Shown in pieces: positions 37,054 through 46,776 of a stretch of 64,000 nt of DNA. Location of the stretch: NCBI RefSeq assembly GCF_000359745.1, contig NZ_AQHN01000089.1, positions 524,501 through 588,500 of the forward strand, in the 5' to 3' direction. Within the stretch, counting starts at the first letter, position 1. Every line of letters starts with the position of its first letter. The notes under the pieces were generated by a model. The model ran no database searches, was not told where the DNA came from, and worked only from the letters and a program-made list of their open reading frames with translations. This DNA is from Rhizobium freirei PRF 81 (lineage in GTDB: Bacteria > Pseudomonadota > Alphaproteobacteria > Rhizobiales > Rhizobiaceae). The translations under genes were made by a program, and so were the position numbers.

Positions 37054-38157
37054 ATGAGCACGGCTTCCGTACCGCTCCCCAATTGGATCAACTACGGTCT
37101 GATCCCCTTTCTCAACCTGATCGTTGCTTTCCTGATATCGGGTCTTGTCGTCTGGTTCATCGGCGAGAGCCCGCTCGACGCGCTTGTCCTGCTGCTGCAG
37201 GGCGCTCTCGGCAGCGGCGAGGGCATCGGCTTCACCCTCTATTATGCCACGAGCTTCATCTTCACCGGCCTTTCGGTCGCCGTCGCCATCCATGCCGGCC
37301 TGTTCAACATCGGCTCGGAAGGCCAGGCCTATGTCGGCGGTCTCGGCTGTGCGCTGGTGGCACTGACGCTGGACAAGTATGTGCCCTGGTACGTGACGAT
37401 GCCCTTCGCGGTGATCGGCGCTGCGTTCTTCGGCGCACTCTGGGCCTTCATTCCGGCCTGGCTGCAGGCCAAGCGCGGCAGCCATGTCGTCATCACGACA
37501 ATCATGTTCAACTTCATCGCGTCGGCGATGATGAACTTCCTGCTGGTGCATGTGCTGATCGTGCCGGGCAAGATGGCGCCTGAAACCCGCACCTTCCTGG
37601 CGGGCGGCCAGCTGCCCAAGCTCGATTGGCTGATGAACATTTTCGGCTCGACCATCGGTGCAGCGCCGCTTAACGTGTCCTTCCTGATCGCGCTGGTCAT
37701 GTGCTTCCTCGTTTGGGTGCTCGTCTGGCGCACCAAGCTCGGCTATGAAATGCGCACCCTCGGCCTCAGCCCGACGGCTGCGGTCTATGCCGGCATTCCC
37801 TATGCCCGCACGGTCGTCATCGCCATGCTGATCTCAGGCGGTCTCGCCGGCATGATGTCACTCAATCCGGTCATGGGCGCCTCCGCGCGCCTGCAGGTTG
37901 AATTCGTGCTCGGTGCCGGTTTCGTCGGCATCGCCGTGTCGCTGATGGGTCGCAACCATCCATTCGGCATCATCCTGGCGGCGGTCCTGTTCGGCATCCT
38001 CTATCAGGGCGGTGATGCGCTCTCCTTCGATATGCCGAACATCACGCGCGATATGATCGTGGTGATCCAGGGTCTCGTCATCCTGTTCGCCGGGGCGCTG
38101 GAATATATGTTCCGACCCGCGTTTGCGCGTATCTACCAGTCATTCGCCAGGGCGTGA
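37054..38157 (+). CDS. Nucleoside ABC transporter permease 1
   Basis: This 367-residue inner-membrane protein with about ten helices belongs to the BPD_transp_2 permeases (NupB/YufP type); IHAGLFNIGSEGQAYVGG is diagnostic of the family. It starts 7 bases after the ATPase stop and pairs with the following permease. Confidence 0.9.
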   Translation: MSTASVPLPNWINYGLIPFLNLIVAFLISGLVVWFIGESPLDALVLLLQGALGSGEGIGFTLYYATSFIFTGLSVAVAIHAGLFNIGSEGQAYVGGLGCALVALTLDKYVPWYVTMPFAVIGAAFFGALWAFIPAWLQAKRGSHVVITTIMFNFIASAMMNFLLVHVLIVPGKMAPETRTFLAGGQLPKLDWLMNIFGSTIGAAPLNVSFLIALVMCFLVWVLVWRTKLGYEMRTLGLSPTAAVYAGIPYARTVVIAMLISGGLAGMMSLNPVMGASARLQVEFVLGAGFVGIAVSLMGRNHPFGIILAAVLFGILYQGGDALSFDMPNITRDMIVVIQGLVILFAGALEYMFRPAFARIYQSFARA

Positions 38158-38167
38158 GGACCAAACG

Positions 38168-39139
38168 ATGGAATATTATGAGCTCCTCATCAGCATATTT
38201 GGCTCGACGATCCGCCTGTCGATTCCGCTGATCTTTACCGCGCTGGCCGGCCTGTTTTCCGAGCGCGCCGGCATCTTCGACATCGGCCTTGAAGGCAAGA
38301 TGCTGGCCTCGGCCTTCGCTGCGGCCTGCGTCGCCTCGATCAGCGGCTCGCCCTGGGCCGGTCTCGGCGCCGGGATCGTCGTTTCGGTCATCCTCGGTCT
38401 GCTGCATGGTTTTGCCTCGATCACCAATCGCGGCAACCAGATCGTCTCAGGCGTCGCGATCAATTTCCTGACCGCCGGGTTGACCATCGTTTTGGGCCAG
38501 GCCTGGTTCGGGCAGGGCGGCCGCACGCCGACGCTGCCCGGCACCGCGCGCTTTTCCGCCATCACCCTGCCGGGCGCCGATGCGATCCGCGGCGTGCCCA
38601 TCATCGGGCCGCTCTACGCCAATGTCATCTCCGGCAACAATGTCCTGACCTACCTTGCTTTCATTGCCGTGCCGATTTCCTGGTGGATCCTCTATCGCAC
38701 CCGCTTCGGTCTGCGATTGCGTGCCGTCGGTGAAAATCCAGGCGCCGTCGATACTGCCGGCATCTCGGTCGAGTGGCTGCGCTATCGCTCGCTGATCGTC
38801 GCCGGCATTCTCTGCGGCTTCTCCGGCACCTATCTTGCCATTGCCCAGTCGGCCGCCTTCATCAACAACATGTCGGCGGGCAAGGGCTATATCGCGCTCG
38901 CCGCGCTGATCTTCGCCAAGTGGAAGCCGGTGCCGGTCATGTTTACCTGCCTCCTATTCGGCTTCCTCGATGCCTTTGCGAACTTCATGCAGGGCAAGGC
39001 GGTCCCGGGCATTGGTGAAGTTCCGGTACAGATTTTCCAGGCGCTGCCCTATATCCTCACCTGCATCCTGCTTGCAGGCTTTATCGGCGTCGCCAAGCCC
39101 CCGAAGGCCGGTGGCGTGCCCTATACCAAGGAGCGCTGA
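38168..39139 (+). CDS. Nucleoside ABC transporter permease 2
   Basis: This 323-residue permease of the NupC/YufQ type carries the family motif ERAGIFDIGLEGKMLASAF (about 31-49) and about nine helices. It is 10 bases downstream of permease 1 and two bases upstream of cdd, so import and catabolism are in one transcription unit. Confidence 0.9.
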   Translation: MEYYELLISIFGSTIRLSIPLIFTALAGLFSERAGIFDIGLEGKMLASAFAAACVASISGSPWAGLGAGIVVSVILGLLHGFASITNRGNQIVSGVAINFLTAGLTIVLGQAWFGQGGRTPTLPGTARFSAITLPGADAIRGVPIIGPLYANVISGNNVLTYLAFIAVPISWWILYRTRFGLRLRAVGENPGAVDTAGISVEWLRYRSLIVAGILCGFSGTYLAIAQSAAFINNMSAGKGYIALAALIFAKWKPVPVMFTCLLFGFLDAFANFMQGKAVPGIGEVPVQIFQALPYILTCILLAGFIGVAKPPKAGGVPYTKER

Positions 39140-39141
39140 CC

Positions 39142-39534
39142 ATGTCGCATGATCTGTTCGAGGCCGCTCGCGGAGCGATGGCCTTCGCCCATGCCCCCTA
39201 TTCGAAATTTCCCGTCGGCGCGGCCATCCGCGCCGAAGACGGCAAGATCTATACCGGCGCCAACATCGAGAACCTGTCCTTTCCGCAGGGCTGGTGCGCC
39301 GAGCCGACTGCGATCAGCCATATGATCATGGCCGGCGCCAAGAAGATCGTCGAAATGGCCGTCATCGCCGAGAAGCTGCCGCTCTGCCCGCCTTGCGGCG
39401 GCTGCAGGCAGAAGATCGCCGAATTTGCCAGCAAGGAGACACGGATCTATCTTTGCGACGAAACCGGCGTGAAGAAGGCCATGACCATGGACGAGATGCT
39501 CCCCTTCAGCTTCGAAACCGAGATACTCGGATGA
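39142..39534 (+). CDS. cdd: Cytidine deaminase
   Basis: This 130-residue enzyme converts (deoxy)cytidine to (deoxy)uridine. The zinc ligands are Cys52 (WCAEPTA), Cys85 and Cys88 (PPCGGCRQ), with the catalytic Glu54; NIENLSFPQG (41-50) binds the ribose. The motif reads CAEP instead of the commoner CAER, which is tolerated in homotetrameric forms. The end overlaps the phosphorylase start (ATGA). Confidence 0.93.
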   Translation: MSHDLFEAARGAMAFAHAPYSKFPVGAAIRAEDGKIYTGANIENLSFPQGWCAEPTAISHMIMAGAKKIVEMAVIAEKLPLCPPCGGCRQKIAEFASKETRIYLCDETGVKKAMTMDEMLPFSFETEILG

Positions 39535-40337
39535 GTGAGGCCGTCGACATCCTCAAGGAAAAGCTCGGCGAGCTGAAGCCGCGCTACAGCGTCATCCTCG
39601 GCTCCGGCCTCGGCTCGCTGGTCGATCAAGTCGCTGACGCCCTGCGCATTCCCTATGCGGATCTGCCCGGCTTCCCAGTCAGTGCCGTCTCCGGCCATGC
39701 CGGTACGCTGGTTGCCGGCAAGCTCGGCGATATCCCGGTCATCATGATGTCGGGCCGGGTGCACTATTACGAAAAGGGCGATGCCAATGCCATGCGCACG
39801 CCGATCGAGACCTTGAAGGCCCTCGGCGTCGATACGCTGATCCTGACGAACTCGGCTGGGTCGCTGCGCGAGGAGATGCCGCCGGGATCGGTGATGCAGA
39901 TTACCGACCACATCAACTATTCCGGCATGAACCCGCTGATCGGCGAGGAGAGCGACAAGCGCTTCGTCGGCATGACCAGCGCCTATGACACCGACCTGAT
40001 CATGCGTATGCGCAAAGCGGCGGACAAGGCTGAGATCAAGCTGTCGCACGGCGTCTATATGTGGTTTTCGGGACCGAGTTTCGAAACGCCGGCGGAGATC
40101 CGCATGGCGCGTATCCTGGGCGCCGATGCCGTCGGCATGTCGACCGTGCCGGAAGTCATTCTGGCGCGTCTTTTCGGTCTGAGGGTTGCCGCTGCCTCCG
40201 TCATCACTAACTATGGTGCTGGCATGACCGGTGGCGAGCTCTCGCATGACGAGACAAAAGACATGGCTCCGGTCGGTGGCGCACGTCTCGCCGCCATTCT
40301 GAAAGAGATGATTGCGGACGAAGGAGATCCACAATGA
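39531..40337 (+). CDS. Purine nucleoside phosphorylase
   Basis: This 268-residue protein is a trimeric-type PNP (PunA/XapA family) that splits purine nucleosides to base and ribose 1-phosphate. The phosphate-binding LGSGLGSL (near residue 20), SGHAGTLV and GRVHYYE are family motifs, and ITNYGAGMTGGELSHDET carries the base-binding Asn region. It overlaps cdd and deoC by four bases each. Confidence 0.92.
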   Translation: MSEAVDILKEKLGELKPRYSVILGSGLGSLVDQVADALRIPYADLPGFPVSAVSGHAGTLVAGKLGDIPVIMMSGRVHYYEKGDANAMRTPIETLKALGVDTLILTNSAGSLREEMPPGSVMQITDHINYSGMNPLIGEESDKRFVGMTSAYDTDLIMRMRKAADKAEIKLSHGVYMWFSGPSFETPAEIRMARILGADAVGMSTVPEVILARLFGLRVAAASVITNYGAGMTGGELSHDETKDMAPVGGARLAAILKEMIADEGDPQ

Positions 40338-41107
40338 CAAGCCATTCCGTGAGAGAAACGGCGGCCGTTGCGCTTTCCCTTCTCGATCTGACCAATCTCA
40401 AGGACGATTGCACGCCTGCCCAGATCGAGGCGCTGTGCGCCCGCGCGCAATCGCCCTATGGCAATACCGCCGCCATCTGCATCTGGCCGCGCTTCGTCGC
40501 GCAGGCACGCGGCATTCTCGGCACCGATCATGCGGTGAAGATCGCGACGGTGGTGAATTTTCCGGGCGGCGGCATGGAAGTGGCCGACGTAGCAGCCGAA
40601 GCCCGTGAAGCCATCGCCGACGGCGCCGACGAGATCGATCTGGTCGTTCCCTATCGTGCATTGTTGGCCGGCAACGAAAAGGCCGTCACGGATATGGTCA
40701 CTGCCGTCAAGGCCGAGTGCACGGGGCCAGTTATCCTGAAGACCATCCTCGAAACCGGCGAGCTCAAGGATGCCGCGCTGATCCGGCGCGCTTCGGAATT
40801 GGCCATCGACGCCGGCTCCGATTTCATCAAGACCTCCACCGGCAAGGTCGCCGTCAATGCGACGCTCGAAGCTGCTGACATCATGCTGCGGGCAATCCGT
40901 GCCAGCGGCCGCAAGGTCGGCTTCAAGCCGGCTGGCGGCATCGGCTCGGTTGCCGACGCGGCTCTTTATCTGAGCCTTGCCGAGACCATCATGGCGCCCG
41001 ACTGGGCCATGCCATCGACCTTCCGCTTCGGTGCGTCGAGCCTGCTCGATGACATCATCAACGTATTGGCCGGCGGAGAGTCCAAGACGGCGTCTTCGGG
41101 TTATTGA
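40334..41107 (+). CDS. deoC: Deoxyribose-phosphate aldolase
   Basis: This 257-residue class I aldolase cleaves 2-deoxyribose 5-phosphate to acetaldehyde and glyceraldehyde 3-phosphate. The Schiff-base Lys is Lys166 in DFIKTSTGK; Asp102 and Lys198 (GFKPAGGI) complete the proton relay, as in the E. coli enzyme. It overlaps the phosphorylase gene and is three bases from deoA. Confidence 0.94.
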   Translation: MTSHSVRETAAVALSLLDLTNLKDDCTPAQIEALCARAQSPYGNTAAICIWPRFVAQARGILGTDHAVKIATVVNFPGGGMEVADVAAEAREAIADGADEIDLVVPYRALLAGNEKAVTDMVTAVKAECTGPVILKTILETGELKDAALIRRASELAIDAGSDFIKTSTGKVAVNATLEAADIMLRAIRASGRKVGFKPAGGIGSVADAALYLSLAETIMAPDWAMPSTFRFGASSLLDDIINVLAGGESKTASSGY

Positions 41108-41110
41108 TCC

Positions 41111-42418
41111 ATGATCCCGCAGGAGATCATCCGGCAGAAGCGTAACGGTGCTGTGCTTTCAGCCGCCGATATTGATGCGTTTATCGGTGGATTGGGGCGC
41201 GGCGAACTGGCCGAAAGCCAGATCGGCGCCTTTGCCATGGCCGTCTGGTTTCGCGGCATGACGCGCGAGGAAACGGTGGCCCTGACGCTGGCCATGGCCC
41301 GCTCCGGCGATACGCTCTCCTGGGAAGGGATCGGAAGGCCGATTGCTGACAAGCACTCGACGGGCGGCGTCGGCGACAATGTCTCGCTGATGCTCGCTCC
41401 CATCGCCGCCGCCTGCGGTCTCGCCGTGCCGATGATTTCTGGCCGTGGCCTCGGTCACACTGGCGGAACGCTCGACAAGCTCGAATCCATTCCCGGCTAC
41501 GGCATCACGCCGGATGCCGCCCGCTTCCGCAAGGTGGTCGACGAGGTGGGCTGCGCCATCATCGGCCAGACCGGCGCTCTGGCGCCCGCCGACGGCAAGC
41601 TCTATGCGGTGCGTGACGTCACCGCGACGGTCGATTCCGTGCCGTTGATCACCGCGTCTATCCTGTCGAAGAAGCTGGCGGCCGGGCTGGAAACCTTGGT
41701 GCTCGACGTCAAGATCGGCAGCGGCGCCTTCATGACCTCGCTTGAAGAAGCCGAGACGCTGGCGCGCTCGCTGGTGGAGGTGGCGAACGGCGCAGGGGTC
41801 AAGACCTCTGCCCTGATCACCGACATGAACCAGCCTTTGGCCGATGCGGCGGGCAATGTGGTCGAGCTTCGCAACTGCCTGGATTTCCTGCGAGGGAACA
41901 AGGCAGGCACGCGGCTCGAGACGGTCGTCCTCGCCTTCGCATCGGAAATGCTGGTTCAGGCCGGCATTGCCGCCGGCTCGGCAGAGGCCGAGGGCAGGGC
42001 GCGCGAGGCGCTGGCATCCGGCAAGGCGGCGGAAGTCTTCGGCCGCATGGTGCATAATCTCGGCGGGCCTGTGGATCTGCTTGAACATCCGGATCGTTAT
42101 CTGGTGGCCGCACCGGTGCAGAAGCCGGTTCTTGCGGCTGCCGATGGCTGGCTCGGTGCCTGCGATGCGCGAGGGGTCGGCATGAGCGTCATCGATCTCG
42201 GTGGCGGCCGTCGCCGTCCGCAGGACAAGATCGATCACCGCGTCGGCTTCAGCGATATCCTGCCGCTCGGCACGAGGGTCGGCAAGGGCGATCGCATTGC
42301 CACCGTTCATGCGGCAGATCAGGCGAGCGCGGAGACGGTTGCGGCTGATTTGTCGGCTAATTATCGTATCGTCGATACGGCACCCGTTTTGCCGCCTGTC
42401 ATTGTCAGCCGGATTTGA
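41111..42418 (+). CDS. deoA: Thymidine phosphorylase
   Basis: This 435-residue enzyme phosphorolyses thymidine and deoxyuridine. The family signature ADKHSTGGVGD (about residues 79-89), the base-binding SGRGLGHTGGTLDKLES and KIGSGAFM are all present. It is the last gene of the plus-strand import/catabolism operon. Confidence 0.94.
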   Translation: MIPQEIIRQKRNGAVLSAADIDAFIGGLGRGELAESQIGAFAMAVWFRGMTREETVALTLAMARSGDTLSWEGIGRPIADKHSTGGVGDNVSLMLAPIAAACGLAVPMISGRGLGHTGGTLDKLESIPGYGITPDAARFRKVVDEVGCAIIGQTGALAPADGKLYAVRDVTATVDSVPLITASILSKKLAAGLETLVLDVKIGSGAFMTSLEEAETLARSLVEVANGAGVKTSALITDMNQPLADAAGNVVELRNCLDFLRGNKAGTRLETVVLAFASEMLVQAGIAAGSAEAEGRAREALASGKAAEVFGRMVHNLGGPVDLLEHPDRYLVAAPVQKPVLAAADGWLGACDARGVGMSVIDLGGGRRRPQDKIDHRVGFSDILPLGTRVGKGDRIATVHAADQASAETVAADLSANYRIVDTAPVLPPVIVSRI

Positions 42419-42470
42419 CGTGAAACAGCGGCATAAGGCGGCGCGGTGGCCTCGTGAGTTCCTGGGCGTT

Positions 42471-42995
42471 CTACTGCTTCAGGAGCAGCGCGCCGTTCTG
42501 GACTCCGTAGGAGTTCAACTTCTTCATGAAGCTCATGCCGATTAGCGTCGTACTCAGCGCGCTATCCTTTGCCACCATGGCGTCGAGATCGCGGACCCGG
42601 ATCGTGCCGATTTCCAGGCGGTCGAGTTTGACATAGGCGACTTTAGACGTACCGTTTGCCGTTTGTAATGAATAGCGATAATCCAGATCGACGCTGCTGA
42701 AGCCGAGGCTGCGCGCGGTACTTTCATTGATCGTGACATAGGTCGCGCCGGTATCGATCATGCCATGCACCGGCCGGCCATTGATCGTAAAATCACTTTG
42801 ATAGTGCCCACCCGCATCGGCGCGCAACAAGACGCTGCCGTAGGAAACCGGGGGCTCCACCTTTGACGGCGCAAGCGAAACGACTTGTACCGGAGCCGGC
42901 TTCTGAGCGGCTTTGCCGTATTCGTTCACGAGGATAGGCACTTGGGTCGCCGCAGCGGCAATGATACCGGCAAAAACGAGAACGCGAACGAGCAT
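42471..42995 (-). CDS. Retropepsin-like (clan AA) aspartic protease
   Basis: From the ATG at 42995 it is 174 residues: an N-terminal membrane anchor (LVRVLVFAGIIAAAATQVPI), a linker, and a single-domain aspartic protease with the active-site motif GMIDTGATYV (near residue 85) and the hydrophobic-Gly motif (TLIGMSFMKKL). It resembles the TIGR02281 family of periplasm-facing proteases. It is placed between the nucleoside operons without an obvious functional link. Confidence 0.85.
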   Translation of the reverse strand: MLVRVLVFAGIIAAAATQVPILVNEYGKAAQKPAPVQVVSLAPSKVEPPVSYGSVLLRADAGGHYQSDFTINGRPVHGMIDTGATYVTINESTARSLGFSSVDLDYRYSLQTANGTSKVAYVKLDRLEIGTIRVRDLDAMVAKDSALSTTLIGMSFMKKLNSYGVQNGALLLKQ

Positions 42996-43066
42996 CGGCA
43001 AGACCCCTCCTGCGGGCCATGCCATGTATAAGCCCAGTGTGCTGAAATGATGCTAAGGCAATCAAT

Positions 43067-43098
43067 AAAAAGCCCGGCAGTTGAATATTGCCGGGCTT
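43067..43098 (-). terminator. Terminator after upp
   Basis: AGCCCGGCA and TGCCGGGCT flank a nine-base loop. Read on the minus strand it runs into TTTTTATT, 24 bases beyond the upp stop. It separates upp from the aspartic protease gene. Confidence 0.8.
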
Positions 43099-43121
43099 CA
43101 GCAGGAGTATAGCGATGGAAT

Positions 43122-43751
43122 TTACTTCGTGCCGTACATGCGGTCGCCGGCATCGCCGAGGCCGGGCACGATATAGCCCTTCTCGTTCAGATGGCTATCG
43201 ATCGCGGCGGTGAAAACAGGCACGTCCGGATGCGCGCCGCGGAAATTGGCGATGCCTTCAGGAGCCGCCAGCAGGCATAGGAAGCGGATGTTGTGTGCGC
43301 CGCGCTCCTTCAGCTTGTCGATGGCGGCAATCGAGGAATTGCCGGTCGCCAGCATCGGATCGACGACGATGATCAGGCGCTCGGAGATGTCCTCCGGCGC
43401 CTTGAAGTAATATTCGACCGGCTGCAGCGTCTCGTGATCGCGATAGACGCCGATATGCGAGACGCGGGCCGAGGGCACGAGATCGAGCATGCCTTCGAGC
43501 AGGCCGTTGCCGGCACGCAGGATCGAGGCGAAGACCAGCTTCTTGCCTTCGAGGATCGGCGCATCCATCGGCTGCAGCGGCGTCTCGATGGTCTCTATCG
43601 TCAATTCCAGGTCGCGCGTCACTTCGTAACAAAGCAGCGTCGAAATCTCGCGCAGCAACCGGCGGAAACTCCCCGTCGACGTCTCCTTCTTGCGCATGAT
43701 TGTGAGCTTGTGTTGTACAAGCGGGTGATCGATGACAGTGACGCCGTCCAT
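43122..43751 (-). CDS. upp: Uracil phosphoribosyltransferase
   Basis: The ATG at 43751 (MDGVTVIDHP) gives the 209 residues usual for rhizobial Upp. The PRPP-binding loop is VVDPMLATGNS and the uracil-binding end is YIVPGLGDAGDRMYGTK. It salvages uracil released by the upstream nucleoside enzymes to UMP. Monocistronic, with its own terminator. Confidence 0.95.
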   Translation of the reverse strand: MDGVTVIDHPLVQHKLTIMRKKETSTGSFRRLLREISTLLCYEVTRDLELTIETIETPLQPMDAPILEGKKLVFASILRAGNGLLEGMLDLVPSARVSHIGVYRDHETLQPVEYYFKAPEDISERLIIVVDPMLATGNSSIAAIDKLKERGAHNIRFLCLLAAPEGIANFRGAHPDVPVFTAAIDSHLNEKGYIVPGLGDAGDRMYGTK

Positions 43752-43872
43752 GGTTTCAGCCTTCCAGTAACTCCGTGACATGAGATGGTTCTTTCACGGA
43801 AATCGTCTTCGGTGCAAGAAAATAGGCCGATTTTGGAGATTTCATCCCCAATCTGCGGCCTAAACCTTGGCT

Positions 43873-44841
43873 TTACAGCCTTGCGAGCAATGCCGCCCGT
43901 GTCGCCTCGTCCACGAAGGCCGCGTCGATCGCCGTGCGTGTCATCGCATCGATCTCGTCGTCGCGGAAGCCAAAGGCAGTGGAAGCCAGCTCGTATTCGC
44001 GCTTCAGCGAGGTGTGGAAGAAGGGCGGATCATCGGAATTGATCGTCACGCGCACCCCGGCATCGCGCAGCTTGCGCAGCGGATGCGACCGGAAATCCGG
44101 AAAGACGCTGAGCGCGACGTTCGAACCGGGGCAGACCTCCAGCACCGTGCCGAGATCGGCGAGACGCCTGACGAGATCCATATCCTCGATGGCGCGTACG
44201 CCATGGCCGATACGGTCGGGGCGCACCAGCTCGACGGCATCGGCAACGGAAAAGGCGCCGCAGACCTCGCCGGCATGAATGGTGATACCGAGACCGGCCT
44301 CTCGGGCGATATCGAAAGCCCGGGCGTAATCGGCCACACGGCCCATGCGCTCTTCGCCGGCCATGTTGAAGCCTGATATCAGCGGATTGTCGCTTTTGGC
44401 GGCATACTCCGCCGCCTTCACCACTCGCTCGGGGCCGAAGTGGCGCTCGCCGGTTACGATCAGCCGCGCCTCGATGCCGGTGTTTACCTTGGCAGCACGG
44501 ATGCCCGCCGACACACCCGCCATATAGGCGTCGGCGCCGAGGCCGATGCGGTCGCCATGATCGGGCGAGACGATGAGTTCGCTGTAGATCGTGCCGATGC
44601 CGGCAAGCTCTTCCAGATAGGTTTCCGTCAGCAGTGCATAATCTTCCTCGGTGCGATAGACCTCGGAAACCTTGTCGTAGCAGACGAGGAATTCGGCAAA
44701 GTCCTTCCAGAGGTAAACGCCGTCCTTAAGAAAGGCGCTGGTGTCGACGCCATATTTCTCCGCCTGTGCCAGCGTCAGCGCCGGCGGGGCTGCGCCCTCC
44801 AGATGGCAATGCAGCTCCACTTTCTTCAAATGCGATGTCAA
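43873..44841 (-). CDS. add: Adenosine deaminase
   Basis: This 322-residue TIM-barrel hydrolase deaminates (deoxy)adenosine. Zinc ligands are in KVELHCHLEG, the catalytic Glu in IHAGEVCG and metal/catalytic Asp residues in TINSDDPPFF. The start is a TTG at 44841, supported by GGAGTTTCC upstream and by the four-base overlap (TTGA) with the deoB stop; no ATG fits. Confidence 0.92.
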   Translation of the reverse strand: MTSHLKKVELHCHLEGAAPPALTLAQAEKYGVDTSAFLKDGVYLWKDFAEFLVCYDKVSEVYRTEEDYALLTETYLEELAGIGTIYSELIVSPDHGDRIGLGADAYMAGVSAGIRAAKVNTGIEARLIVTGERHFGPERVVKAAEYAAKSDNPLISGFNMAGEERMGRVADYARAFDIAREAGLGITIHAGEVCGAFSVADAVELVRPDRIGHGVRAIEDMDLVRRLADLGTVLEVCPGSNVALSVFPDFRSHPLRKLRDAGVRVTINSDDPPFFHTSLKREYELASTAFGFRDDEIDAMTRTAIDAAFVDEATRAALLARL

Positions 44842-46058
44842 AGGAAACTCCTCCCGTGCGGCCCGGCCGCAATGCCCAGATGTCGAGCGACCGTTTCGCC
44901 GATGTCGGCATAGGTCTGGCGGACGCCGATGGAGCGCGAGCGGATGCCCGGTCCGTAAGCCATGACCGGCACGCGCTCGCGCGTGTGATCCGTGCCGCGC
45001 CAGGTCGGGTCGCACCCATGATCGGCCGTCAGAATGACGAGATCGCCCGCCTTCAGCTTCTTGTGCACGTCCGGCAACCTGGCGTCGAAGGCCTCAAGCG
45101 CTGCCGCATAGCCGGGCACATCGCGGCGATGACCGTAGACCATGTCGAAGTCAACGAAATTGGTGAAGACCAGATCGCCGTCGGCAGCCTCGTCCATCGC
45201 CTTCAGCGTCGCATCCATCAGCGCCATGTTGCCATTGGCCTTGATGACCCTGGAAACGCCCTGATGAGCGAAGATATCGCCGATCTTGCCGACGGCATGC
45301 ACCGTCCGCTCGGCCTTGACCAGACGGTCGAGTAGGGTCGGCTCAGGCGGCAGCACGGAAAAGTCGCGGCGGTTGCCGGTGCGCTCGAATGTCGCCACGG
45401 TCTCCCCAATGAAGGGGCGGGCGATGACGCGGCCGATATTGTAGGGGTCAAGCAGTGTGCGCACGATCTTGCAGAGGGCGATCAGCCGGTCGAGCCCGAA
45501 ATGCTGCTCATGCGCCGCAATCTGGAAGACGGAATCGGATGAGGTGTAGCAGATCGGCTTGCCGCTGCGGATATGCTCTTCTCCGAACCTAGCGATGATA
45601 TCGGTTCCCGAGGCGTGGCAATTGCCGAGAATGCCGGGCAGATCTGCCGCTTCGCAAATGGCTTTCACCAGATCCGGCGGAAAGGCATCGCCCTCGGTCG
45701 GAAAGTAACCCCAATCGAACATTACGGGCGTTCCGGCAATTTCCCAATGGCCTGACGGCGTGTCCTTGCCGTGGGAGACTTCGCTGGCACAGCCGTAAAG
45801 GCCATAAAGCCTCTCCGGCTGCGGCATGCCGGCAGGATAGCCGCCCGATGCCGCCTTGGCGATTTCGAGCAGGCCGAGGCCGGACATGTTTGGCAATGTC
45901 AACGGTCCTTGGCGCAAGCCTTCGCGGTCGGCAGCGCCGGCGGCGCAGAATTCGGCGATATGGCCGAGCGTATCGGCACCTTCGTCGCCATAGCTTTTGG
46001 CGTCCGGGGCGCCGCCGACGCCGAAAGAGTCCAGAACGAAGAGAAAGGCGCGCGCCAT
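44838..46058 (-). CDS. deoB: Phosphopentomutase
   Basis: This 406-residue alkaline-phosphatase-superfamily enzyme interconverts (deoxy)ribose 1- and 5-phosphate, linking the phosphorylases to deoC. Metal and phosphorylation motifs LDSFGVGGAPD (about 9-19), CYTSSDSVFQ, DFDMVYGHRRD and TADHGCDPTW are intact. It is translated with add, which follows it. Confidence 0.95.
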   Translation of the reverse strand: MARAFLFVLDSFGVGGAPDAKSYGDEGADTLGHIAEFCAAGAADREGLRQGPLTLPNMSGLGLLEIAKAASGGYPAGMPQPERLYGLYGCASEVSHGKDTPSGHWEIAGTPVMFDWGYFPTEGDAFPPDLVKAICEAADLPGILGNCHASGTDIIARFGEEHIRSGKPICYTSSDSVFQIAAHEQHFGLDRLIALCKIVRTLLDPYNIGRVIARPFIGETVATFERTGNRRDFSVLPPEPTLLDRLVKAERTVHAVGKIGDIFAHQGVSRVIKANGNMALMDATLKAMDEAADGDLVFTNFVDFDMVYGHRRDVPGYAAALEAFDARLPDVHKKLKAGDLVILTADHGCDPTWRGTDHTRERVPVMAYGPGIRSRSIGVRQTYADIGETVARHLGIAAGPHGRSFL

Positions 46059-46185
46059 GGATCACCCGATAAAGATCGTCGCACGCGGCAGCAGGTTCGG
46101 CCGCATGCTCAAGCTGTCACCCATATAACGGAGGCATCGACTTGGCAATTTTCCGTTTTGCAGGACCTCGCCTTGGTGCTGATCG

Positions 46186-46776
46186 TCAGCAGTCGCTGCA
46201 GGTGATCGAGGTGCCTGCGCGCTGGCGGTAGTAAAATTGCCGGCCGATCGTAATCTGACTGGTGCCGTTCGGCAGGAAGTTGGTCCCGAAATTCATGAGC
46301 TGATACGGGATGGCAAGCTCGCTGCGCACAAGAAAGGTGCTAGCCTGGTTCATATTGCTCGGCACGGTAACGACGGTGCCTGATGCATAGGGGGTCGTCC
46401 CGTCCTGGGCCCAGGACCACGCCACGGTGGCTTTACCGCTGGCATCGACGGCGATGCCGGTAATCTTCAATGTCAGGCTTGTCGTGACATAGGGTGCGAA
46501 AATCGCGCCGGCGACCGAAGGCATGGTCGCTAGTATCGACTTGCTAACGCTTGTTTGCTGCGAGACGATATCCGCGATCGACCCGGCGGAGCGGCTGGCG
46601 CGCTTGGAGACATTGAGGCCGACGGTAAGCTGGAACGCACCAAGATAGAGCAGCAGCAACACGGGGAAGAGAATGGCGAATTCGATTGCCCCGACGCCGC
46701 GCCGGTCGCGAGCAAAACGCCGCAAGGTGCCGGTGAAGCTGGCGTACTTCCGGATCATGTCCCGTCGCCCGCTCAC
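46186..46776 (-). CDS. TadE/TadG-like pseudopilin
   Basis: This 196-residue protein has the prepilin-like segment RRGVGAIEFAILFPVLLLLYLG near residue 26 (Gly-Ala then Glu plus hydrophobic helix), followed by an exported domain with a Cys pair at the end (CSDC). It is a minor pilin candidate for the Tad machine. Its start overlaps the stop of the next TadE-like gene upstream. Confidence 0.85.
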   Translation of the reverse strand: MSGRRDMIRKYASFTGTLRRFARDRRGVGAIEFAILFPVLLLLYLGAFQLTVGLNVSKRASRSAGSIADIVSQQTSVSKSILATMPSVAGAIFAPYVTTSLTLKITGIAVDASGKATVAWSWAQDGTTPYASGTVVTVPSNMNQASTFLVRSELAIPYQLMNFGTNFLPNGTSQITIGRQFYYRQRAGTSITCSDC

